Source: Saccoglossus kowalevskii
Lineage: Eukaryota; Hemichordata; Enteropneusta; Harrimaniidae
Direction: 5' to 3'
DNA: 13,415 nt
Assembly: GCF_000003605.2 (NCBI RefSeq)
Contig: NW_003133344.1
Span: 187,506 to 200,920, forward strand
The notes under the pieces: model-generated
Database searches by the model: none
What the model saw: the letters and a program-made list of their open reading frames with translations, nothing else
Told to the model about the DNA's origin: nothing
Shown: positions 7,001 to 13,415 of the stretch, one piece after another
How positions within the stretch are numbered: position 1 is the first letter of the stretch
Layout of the letters: every line of letters starts with the position of its first letter
Program-made: the position numbers and the translations under genes

Positions 7001-10000
7001 GATGGATTTTTTCAAAATATTCCTTTTAATATCATGCTTTTTGTATTCAAATACACCTGATTCAAGGCATATTCTGAAATGAAAACACAACATTCATGAC
7101 TGTGCTCGTTGTGAAGTCTTTTACCATGCTGATATAATTACACTGGATATCACAATGGCCCTAAAACCTGCAAATGTTCTATTGCATAAGTGCATTACAA
7201 CTGTTAGCTGAAACTAAACTTTATAATTAGTACATGTACTAACGAAACTCCAAATCAGTGCATAGTCCTGTAAATGTATTAATTATTCGCTGTGTTTTAA
7301 TTTGATATTTTTTTCAAGTGAAATTACACCATGTAAACATGCAAAAATTACAATGCCGGTAGAACATCATGTTTATCTGAAATACACAAAACTGTATCTG
7401 TGAATCTAAAATCCAGTGAATACATGTATGCTCGAAATATGGTATGGTGAAATAAAGAAATTAAATACCAGTGAAAAAGTTTACAGTACATGTATTTATC
7501 ATCTCTGGGTGTCCACTAAGGGGTGAAATAGTTGTAGCCATGATTGCTTTATTGTAGCCTAATCTAAAACTATTTTGCCATTGGCGGTTGATGAAGAGTT
7601 TAACAAAGTCCCAGTGTAGGAAGTTTCTGGCAAGACTGGAAACAAGCTCATTTTGAAAGTTGGTTCAAAGCAGAGTATTGATTGAGTCTGAATCAGGTTC
7701 TATACAAATTAGGTATTATTGTAGCAAGCCCAAACATTCTTTTGTATATTAGGGAATACTTTGTTGACAGATGCGTGATTTAATTAAAGTTTTATGGATT
7801 GAGGGAATTCAGATAATGATGAGATTGACTTCAACTGCAGAGTCTTTTCAAATGACACAAATAAAATCCATTTCGTGATCAGCTCAAAGGAATTTAACTA
7901 ACTGTGGTTATTGTGCTTGACTCGTCTATTGTGTAACTTTAGGGACACAGTCACAATAGTGAATGTAATTCCCACTGTGGTTTTTATTACACATCATGCA
8001 CCATACCTCACAGGGTTTTTTCTAGAAAAAAACTGCAGGAGGGAGCACTGCAATTTAGTGGTGCCACCAAGTGGGGGAGATTGGGTTCTCCCTACCAGTT
8101 TTTGATAATTCTAAGTTAAAATGGAGCATTCTATGGCTTCCTTGAGGCCAAAATTACTATCAGACAGGTCACAGTTGAAGATTGTGGTAACATGTGAATC
8201 CCTGGTCAATCAGAATTTTCATGGTTGCCAGAGGATCTGCTCCCCAGGGTAAGGGGGCGCATGACCATGGCAGTGAGGGCACTGCGTCCCTGTTCCCTTG
8301 TTTAAACAAATCCCTGCCTCATACTAGACTGCAGTACAGTCCTAGCATAACTTAACTTCCAAGCTGGTGATCAGCAGGCTTTGCATTTTTATGAAAACAT
8401 TTTGATCAATAATTTCAATATTTACCAATGTTACCAATATGAGACGTATGATATTTAGGCAGGTTACGCTGCATATTTCACATATGTGTCAGTTTTGGAA
8501 GCAAACTAAGATAGCTTTAAAACAGCTTATACGAGTTATGCTTGGACCTTACTGTATATTGTTAAAAAAAAAAAGTTACTGTAAAAGGATTAATTATTCA
8601 CTGGGTTTTAATTTCGCTTATTTCGCTGACTGGGAAATGTGCTAAATTATAACCCAGTGAATGTGTAAAATTTAGCATAGAACACACTAGCGTGTGCTGC
8701 TATCATCACTTGGAACTCGGTTCCTGTGCATGCGCAGGTGTCGACCCTCTCGCTTCAAGTTTGTTGAAGATGCACACGAGCAATGCCTGGTGTAAGATTC
8801 TATTTCCATCCATAACTACATGTAGACAGCATACATGTATACCAATAGCCACATGGACTGGCTTAAAACAAGGGAAACACCATATGGCCTAAATCCCAAA
8901 CATAACATAATCTTTTTGTAACTGAGTTTTACAGGGTCGTGTGTGTGTAATACAAATGAGCTATTGTTATGTGTCAGGGGGTACTAGTAACCTTGAATAT
9001 GAAAACCTGGCACAATGAGAGGAATTAGTAAAAGCAATTCCATGTACATTGTCATCGTTCAAGTTTGACTGTTAACATTGTAATTACCTTTCACACACAG
9101 TGTACAATAACCCTAATGCCTTAGGGCAGGACTCTTTGGAAATTGATTGAGGGACTTGTAGATCTGAGAAGTTGACAAGAAATTAATCTGGTTTCACTTC
9201 TGTTGGAGATGCACTTCTAGACTAATAGAGCAAATACAGTATATGAGATGTCAAGTGATACTAATCTGATATGTCAGCGGGAATGAAAAAAATTCACTAT
9301 AGCTATAAATTTAATAATTATTGTAGTACTGGTAGTAACGTCACAAAAGATACCCCAAAAAAATGAAGTAGAAACCGTTATACTACACATTTTGGATTTG
9401 GATTTTACTCTGCATGTACACTTGTTTAAATTATATTTTAAATTCCTCCATTGTGACACCTACATGTATGACAGTATAACAAAATAACCTGGCTCGAAAT
9501 TTATGGAGATCATGCTGGTGTTTGATGTTTGTCAGTTCAGGCATTTTCAGAAATCATTGAAATTGAGTTCCCTCAGAATTCGCAAATTTGTCTCCTGAAA
9601 TTAATTAATAATATTTTTATTTTTCAGGGAGATTGACAGAGGCCATACCAAGCTGTCAGTGTCGATGAAAGACAATGAAACAATTGTTACATCTGATACT
9701 GGTGCCATCCACAACTTTTTCTACGACTACTGTTTCTGGTCTTTCAAACAGAGTGATTCTCATTTTGCCGGGCAGCAGTTTGTTTACGAGAAGTTAGCCA
9801 GGCCGCTACTCACCAGTGCCTTTGAAGGGTATAACACCTGTCTGTTTGCATATGGGCAAACAGGATCTGGCAAATCATACAGGTATGTGATATGGGCAAA
9901 CAGGATCTGGCAAATCATTCAGGTATGTGATATGGGCAAACCGGGTATGGCAAATCATACAGGTATGTGATATGGGCAAACCGGGTATGGCAAATCATAC

Positions 10001-12763
10001 AGGTATGTGATATGGGCAAACAGGATCTGGCAAATCATACAGGTATGTGATATGGGCAAACAGGGTATGGCAAATCATACAGGTATGTGATATGGGCAAA
10101 CCGGGTATGGCAAATCATACAGGTATGTGATATGGGCAAACAGGGTATGGCAAATCATACAGGTGTGTGATATGGACAAACCGGGTATGGCAAATCATAC
10201 AGGTATGTGATATGGGCAAACAGGGTATGGCAAATCATACAGGTATGTGATATGGGCAAACAGGGTATGGCAAATCATACAGGTATGTGATATGGGCAAA
10301 CAGGGTATGGCAAATCATACAGGTGTGTGATATAGGCAAACAGGGTATGGCAAATCATACAGGTGTGTGATATGGGCAAACAGGGTATGGCAAATCATAC
10401 AGGTGTGGTATGGGCAAACAGGGTATGGCAAATCATACAGGTGTGTGATATGGGCAAACAGGGTATGGCAAATCATACAGGTGTGTGATATGGGCAAACA
10501 GGGTATGGCAAATCATACAGGTATGTGATATGGGCAAACAGGGTATGGCAAATCATACAGGTGTGTGATATGGGCAAACAGGGTATGGCAAATCATACAG
10601 GTATGTGATATGGGCAAACAGGGTATGGCAAATCATACAGGTATGTGATATGGGCAAACCGGGTATGGCAAATCATACAGGTATGTGATTTAGGGAGTTA
10701 AATCTACATTGTTTGATATCCCTTCAATTCAGTACTTTTATTGAGTCAAATAATTGTTGGTTAAAGGGCAGTGGCCATTGTGCGACTATTGTACAAAATA
10801 TGTGCGACATTTTGTGTTAATAAACATTGATTTTCCCACAATCCAATGCACTTTTCCAATGAATTCATGAGTACGAGTTTCCACCTGGGAGACACTTTCA
10901 ATCATACCTAATTAAAGTTGGTAACCTCTCAGTTATAGTCATAGTCACCATTTTAACTGCCGCAAGATCATTATCAGTCAACTTTCGGAGACCCGCTCAA
11001 AGCACTGTTTACATGCATGTCATATCACATACATCCACCATGTTTTAAATTTTATTGACCCAGACACATTACAAAATAATTTACAGTATTTTTACAGCAG
11101 TTCAGAGAATTATTTGTTCAGTCAGTTAGCATGATGGCTTGTAACTTTGCGAAACACTGGCATGTGCTTTGGTGAACTTGACAACGCAGTTTTGATAGGC
11201 AGGCGTTCTGTCTGGAATTCACTATTTCATAAAGATGGTCAACGTTATACAAGTATTTATCGTACACATAGACACGTGTGTGACGTTGCACTGTGGTGAT
11301 ACGGATTTCCTAAATTCCATATTAGGACATGTATGTGATATGTTATGTTACCGGACTACTTTCAGAATTTACAGTTGGGTTTGCCACTACTGTGAACAAG
11401 CTGGTAATGTGCACCACTGATAGAGGAAATGTATTAATTAGTGTACTTTCTATATGTATCATTAAGTTTTATTTTATTTTATTTACAGTATTATGGGAGA
11501 GCAAGATAATGCAGGTATTGTGCCACGTTTCAGTGAAGAGTTGTTTTGTCGGATAGATAACCCATTAGAAGAAGATGTGAGTACCCATAATTCATTGCAA
11601 TATTCAAAAGAATTATTCATTTATTAGATCAGTTTTCGCAATTTCCATAGTATCCTCAGAGGTTGATGACTCATCATCAAAGACAGTGATAAGATAAACG
11701 CGTCTTTTTAGCTGCTTTGGTTAATTTTACCACCCTGTAAATTTCAAGATGTACGATGTACGTATCTCACAATCAATATGTTGACACTTTTGCTAAATTG
11801 AAATTCTGCCAATTTAAACATTTAACCACATTTGCTATATTGATGTGTAACTAAGTGTATTTTAAGGTGTTTTACAGTCGTATATTTTTCGTCCACATGT
11901 CATAAACACAAAACTAAACGCTACTTTTGCAGGGGCGAATGCTAATTTTACTCTACATACTTCCAACATTATACAGTTTGCCCGAAAGTATAGTCTGAAT
12001 TGTAGAATGTTCATCAAAGCTGTTCACCATTTGAAAATTTACCTTTGTAAGTCCCTGCTGGAAGAATCCCAGGACTTCCCCATCCACTCCCCAGAGTACC
12101 CAAGTCTGAATTAATGAATTTCCCTTCTTGAAATAATGTTTTATTCCTGTAGGTTATTTTTAACACTGAAATAAGCTACTTTGAAATTTACAACGAAAAA
12201 ATACATGACCTGTTGGCCTCATCAAAAGACAAGGGAAAAAAGAAAGTTACTGTAAGTTTTAGAATTAATCATAAAGTGAAAATTTACAATTCTGTGTTAG
12301 TAGTGCTGGTTGAAAAAGTAACTTGTTTTGTGTACTCACTTTCTGTACAAAATCACAAATCGTTTTTGCTCAAACATACAAGGGATGCTGTGTAGGCAGA
12401 ATGCATGATATTCTTAAAGCTCAAGGAGGGACTTGCAAACTGTTGTGTAAAATATTTGATGGTTTGGATGTTGTTTAGTTTTTAAAGATTTTAAGTATGT
12501 CTGAATGGTGAAACTGGCTTTCTGTTTGATTGTTTGTTCAATTTCATTTGTTAAATAAATGCTTTTGAATAGTGTTTCAATGCATGTTCTCAAAGATTTC
12601 CTGCTCAGAATTACTTTACAAAAAAATATGCATATATTTATTTGTCTGGGGAGTTGACACAAATGTGATTCCTGTAATGATCAAATATTTTAATTTACCA
12701 CTATTCACAGCTAAGAGTCCGAGAGCATCCAGTCCTGGGACCATATGTGGAAGGACTATCAAC
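3633..12763 (+). CDS. KIF14: KIF14-like mitotic kinesin, five coding exons, 3' part outside the window
   Basis: Joining 3633-4075, 9628-9882, 11489-11576, 12153-12251 and 12711-12763 gives one open frame of about 313 residues with canonical GT/AG borders. Residues 1-132 are a low-complexity, S/T-P-rich extension. The motor begins with [10 protein letters not shown] (136-145), then [13 protein letters not shown] and [10 protein letters not shown], the P-loop GQTGSGKSY (224-232), [19 protein letters not shown] (270-283) and [17 protein letters not shown] (296-312). [24 protein letters not shown] and the FWSF region fit KIF14 better than KIF1, KIF13 or KIF16B. In vertebrates KIF14 is an ATP-driven microtubule motor that binds PRC1 and citron kinase at the central spindle and midbody in cytokinesis. 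The switch motifs, FHA domain and coiled coils should lie to the right. Human KIF14 has a longer N-terminal extension (about 350 residues). The KIF14 assignment is from recall, not a search. Confidence 0.9.
4323..4495. mobile_element. Foldback MITE-like element
   Basis: GCTGGAATTAATTTTCGCT (4344-4362) is matched in inverted orientation by AGCGAAAATTAATTCCAAGC (4452-4471), a stem of about 19 bp with one bulged base and a loop of about 90 bp. The outer ends read TACTGTA on the left and TGCAGTA on the right. TATTTAATGCAG is directly duplicated at the right end. The body has no coding capacity. Confidence 0.65.
5460..5527 (+). repeat. Dispersed repeat, copy A
   Basis: The stretch GTGTGTTGTTATCAACGCTT ... 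ATTCCTGCATGTGTACAGGT aligns with 8687-8756 (GTGTGCTGCTATCATCACTT ... GTTCCTGTGCATGCGCAGGT) in the same orientation, with perhaps 75 percent identity by eye over about 70 bp. This is more than chance. It could be part of a SINE or another transposon body; I could not find its ends. Confidence 0.55.
5598..5699. mobile_element. Partial foldback element with 13-bp perfect inverted repeat
   Basis: AGCTTTATTTTTA at 5608-5620 has an exact inverted partner at 5687-5699. The left end begins TACTGTA (5598-5604), and the inner words CTGGAATATTATTTTTGCT resemble CTGGAATTAATTTTCGCT of the element at 4323-4495, so it is probably the same family. The right terminus is not recognisable. Confidence 0.45.
6179..6384. 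mobile_element. Palindromic MITE-like element with telomere-like core
   Basis: Ends are TACTGATT (6179-6186) and AATCAGTA (6377-6384). Inside, GAGTTCTTTTTGTGTTACCC on the left pairs with the right side, whose reverse complement reads GAGTTCTTTTTGTACCCTAT, giving imperfect terminal inverted repeats of 40 bp or more. The left arm continues into degenerate CCCTAA-like words (ACCCTACCCTAATCCTAACT). Length is about 206 bp and there is no coding frame. Confidence 0.65.
7264..7488. mobile_element. Foldback MITE-like element, larger relative of 2554-2704
   Basis: The left end (CCTGTAAATGTATTAATTAT, then TCGCTGTGTTTTAATTT) matches the reverse complement of the right end (TACTGTAAACTTTTTCACTG, then GTATTTAATTTC). 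The right arm shares ATTAAATACC-GTGAAA with 2650-2690, and both elements have TTTTCAAGTGAA inside, so the two are copies of one family. Confidence 0.55.
8011..8316. mobile_element. hAT-like non-autonomous DNA transposon with 5-bp target duplication
   Basis: The element starts CAGGGTTTTTTCTAG and ends so that its reverse complement reads CAGGGATTTGTTTAAAC, imperfect short terminal inverted repeats. It is flanked immediately on both sides by CCTCA (8006-8010 and 8317-8321), a perfect 5-bp direct repeat. CAGGG ends are typical of hAT elements, though most hATs make 8-bp duplications; 5-bp groups are known. The 306-bp body has no transposase, so it would depend on an enzyme encoded elsewhere. Confidence 0.6.
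8577..8662. mobile_element. Foldback element fragment
   Basis: TACTGTAAAAGGATTAATTA at the left matches the ends of 2554-2704 and 7264-7488. ATTCACTGGGTT (8596-8607) is inverted as AACCCAGTGAAT (8651-8662), with extended pairing through AATTT/AAATT, enclosing a loop of about 30 bp. The outer right end is missing or decayed. Confidence 0.55.
8687..8756 (+). repeat. Dispersed repeat, copy B
   Basis: Homologous to 5460-5527 in the same orientation. It starts 25 bp beyond the foldback fragment at 8577-8662, so the two may belong to one composite element, but copy A has no such neighbour. Confidence 0.55.
9628..9882 (+). CDS. KIF14: Kinesin coding exon 2: motor core ending at the P-loop
   Basis: 255 nt encoding the end of Arg148 through Tyr232 plus two bases of residue 233. 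It contains [26 protein letters not shown] and the nucleotide-binding GQTGSGKSY. Acceptor TTTTTCAG|GGAGATTG; donor TACAG|GTATGTG, phase 2. The last 33 bases of this exon and the first 7 of the intron are the founding unit of the 40-bp tandem array that follows. The exon has to end at 9882: donors further right shift the frame or run into the TGA at 9968-9970. Confidence 0.95.
9850..10687 (+). repeat. 40-bp tandem array of the P-loop exon end plus its 5' splice site, 21 copies
   Basis: 21 head-to-tail units: 20 of 40 bp and one of 38 bp (near 10403-10410, where GTGTGTGATATGG became GTGTGGTATGG). Unit 1 (9850-9889) is the functional exon 2 terminus, coding [10 protein letters not shown] and followed by GTATGTG. 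Units 2-21 lie in intron 2. Units 1, 2 and 5 carry CAGGATCTGG; the others carry CAGGGTATGG or CCGGGTATGG. Every unit keeps CAG|GT, followed by ATGTG or GTGTG. Because unit 1 is constrained by a universally conserved protein motif, the intronic copies must derive from the exon and not the reverse. The array makes up half of intron 2. Confidence 0.98.
9883..11488 (+). other. Kinesin intron 2 (1606 bp)
   Basis: The first 805 bp are the 40-bp array. The remainder, 10688-11488, is ordinary AT-rich DNA with two open frames near 11235-11556 that have no recognisable product; the second simply runs into exon 3 out of frame. The acceptor is a T-rich tract ending ATTTACAG at 11488. Confidence 0.9.
11489..11576 (+). 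CDS. KIF14: Kinesin coding exon 3
   Basis: 88 nt. The first T completes Ser233 (AG|T), giving GKSYSIMG where most kinesins have GKSYTMMG, a conservative change. It then encodes [19 protein letters not shown] and ends phase 0 at GAAGAT|GTGAGT. GIVPRF is the conserved motif preceding the alpha-2 helix in kinesin-3 motors. The length and both phases fit exons 2 and 4 exactly. Confidence 0.92.
11577..12152 (+). other. Kinesin intron 3 (576 bp)
   Basis: GTGAGT donor; acceptor TTTATTCCTGTAG ending at 12152. Nothing else recognised inside. Confidence 0.9.
12153..12251 (+). CDS. KIF14: Kinesin coding exon 4
   Basis: 99 nt, 33 codons, phase 0 at both ends; donor GTTACT|GTAAGT. It encodes [21 protein letters not shown] followed by a lysine-rich loop (KDKGKKK, about 290). 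[14 protein letters not shown] is the strongly conserved kinesin strand/helix segment. The basic insert corresponds to the variable loop before the LRVREHP strand and may contact the microtubule. Confidence 0.95.
12252..12710 (+). other. Kinesin intron 4 (459 bp)
   Basis: GTAAGT donor; acceptor CACTATTCACAG ending at 12710. Overlapping open frames on both strands carry no recognisable motif. Confidence 0.9.
12711..12763 (+). CDS. KIF14: Kinesin coding exon 5 (last one in the window)
   Basis: 53 nt encoding [17 protein letters not shown] plus two bases of the next codon (AC, Thr), phase 2; donor CAAC|GTGAGT. LRVREHP-xGPYVE is a hallmark of kinesin-3 motors. The next exon, expected to hold the NxxSSRSH switch I region, is not found before the window ends. 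Confidence 0.93.
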
Positions 12764-13415
12764 GTGAGTATAAAATTACACACAATTTTAATTATCCTCT
12801 GATTTTGTAGGAATCCTGAGTCAAAATGTAGTCCACACAAAATCAAATTGAGTCAGCTTTTGACGGCGAGAAAAATCTGTATCGAGAGAAAAAAATTAAA
12901 TTGTATGTGACTGCATTGATGACCTGAGGCATAAACTAAAATGTTGTAGCCTCTGATTTTTTTTTTTTTTTTTTTTTGTCTTTTCATTTATTTTGCTTAT
13001 GAAATGTGAACTTTGTTTTTTCAAATTACAAATTACATAACTATAGTAAAATGTTTATTAAGATCACTTTATCAATGTATGATTTTCTGTTACATCAATG
13101 AATAATAAAACTAGTTTTTATGTCACAGCAAATATTTATACGTCAATGGCCTATCATATACAGACCCGCCAGAAAGTATTTACACACCACACTACAGGCA
13201 GTTACTACCTACGATATCATACAATAAAATAAACTCAATAACGGTTTGAATAAATATATTTATATATCTAATAAAATATGCGTTTTTACACACAATAAAA
13301 ACAACAAAATTGTCATTGTCATGCAGGATTGAATAAAAACTGCAGTCTGAACGAAACAGTGAAAAAACGTTCGAATTCTCTATGGAGAATACCGTGTAAA
13401 CGCAAGCTCATGAAT
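12764..13415 (+). other. Start of kinesin intron 5, no further exon found
   Basis: Contains a T21 run at 12957-12977. From about 13130 the style changes to AATAAA-rich sequence, and the last 80 bases hold several CpGs and a small palindrome (ATTCTC/GAGAAT, 13374-13389). No kinesin motif appears in any frame, so I take all of it as intron; the right-hand part may be an unrecognised repeat. Confidence 0.7.
12957..12977. repeat. T21 homopolymer
   Basis: Twenty-one consecutive T residues on the plus strand. This could be the poly-A tail of a minus-strand retroposon, but no element body could be recognised beside it. Confidence 0.9.

Larger units (their letters stand above)
4076..9627 (+). other. 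Kinesin intron 1 (5552 bp), filled with repeats
   Basis: GT donor GTGAGT at 4076; acceptor is a T-rich tract ending TTTTTCAG at 9627. No nested gene could be supported: open frames here are short, lack recognisable motifs and are not bounded by splice signals that make sense. Recognisable content is foldback elements at 4323-4495, 5598-5699, 7264-7488 and 8577-8662, a palindromic element at 6179-6384, a hAT-like element at 8011-8316 and a dispersed repeat pair at 5460-5527/8687-8756. The rest (4500-5450, 5700-6178, 6385-7263, 7489-8005, 8764-9627) is AT-rich DNA in which I see nothing specific. Confidence 0.9.

Noticed and set aside
6603-7060. ORFs on both strands inside intron 1 as a nested gene
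   Set aside because: Short, overlapping on opposite strands, no domain recognisable, no promoter or polyadenylation context.
9659-9970. Protein with several tandem Walker A motifs read through the array
   Set aside because: The 40-bp unit shifts frame each time (the second copy reads [12 protein letters not shown]), and a TGA stops the frame at 9968-9970.
10315-10497. Minus-strand repetitive ORF
   Set aside because: It is simply the 40-bp array read in reverse, where three units make a 40-codon period; there is no independent evidence of coding.
9850-10687. CRISPR-like array
   Set aside because: Units abut directly with no unique spacers, the host is a eukaryote, and the unit is explained by the exon end it duplicates.
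12414-12846. Overlapping ORFs across intron 4 and exon 5
   Set aside because: They are shadows of exon 5 and of AT-rich intron; the kinesin frame with matching splice phases explains the only conserved part.
1-13415. tRNA, rRNA or other structured RNA gene
   Set aside because: I saw no cloverleaf with matching A and B boxes and no ribosomal motifs on either strand.

Overview
The window is animal nuclear DNA: AT-rich, with large introns, GT/AG splice sites, microsatellites, minisatellites and several decayed non-autonomous transposons. The one certain gene encodes a kinesin motor of the KIF14 type (kinesin-3 family, mitosis/cytokinesis). The repeat style (foldback elements with TACTGTA-like ends, many acatgta words) suggests a marine invertebrate, possibly a mollusc or other lophotrochozoan, but the species cannot be fixed from this sequence.

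Layout. 1-1205 is a minisatellite of about 32 units of ~38 bp that runs off the left edge. 1206-2850 is AT-rich non-coding DNA with an (AT)10 run, a (TTTA)17 run, a decayed ~30-bp repeat and a foldback element. 2940-3340 is locally CpG-rich and looks like a promoter region. It carries a MYB-like site, a CCAAT box, a CHR-like TTCGAA and an E2F-like site, the combination known from G2/M genes. A possible signal-peptide exon of a divergent gene lies on the minus strand at 3063-3024. 3301-3367 may be a non-coding first exon of the kinesin.

The kinesin runs on the plus strand. Coding exons are 3633-4075, 9628-9882, 11489-11576, 12153-12251 and 12711-12763; the gene continues past the right edge. 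They join in frame into about 313 residues: a 132-residue N-terminal extension rich in S/T-P sites with a KEN box, then the first half of the motor domain through the P-loop (GQTGSGKSY) and [14 protein letters not shown]. The switch I and II motifs are not in the window and should lie to the right.

The most unusual structure is at 9850-10687. The last 33 bases of the P-loop exon plus the first 7 bases of the intron, a 40-bp unit holding the Walker A codons and the 5' splice site, are tandemly repeated 21 times. Unit 1 is the functional exon end; the other 20 lie in intron 2. The splicing machinery therefore faces 21 near-identical donors, and only the first gives a normal motor.

Intron 1 (5.5 kb) is otherwise filled with repeats: several foldback elements, a palindromic element with telomere-like CCCTAA variants, a hAT-like element with a 5-bp target duplication, and a dispersed repeat pair. 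No tRNA, rRNA, CRISPR array or prokaryotic feature was seen.
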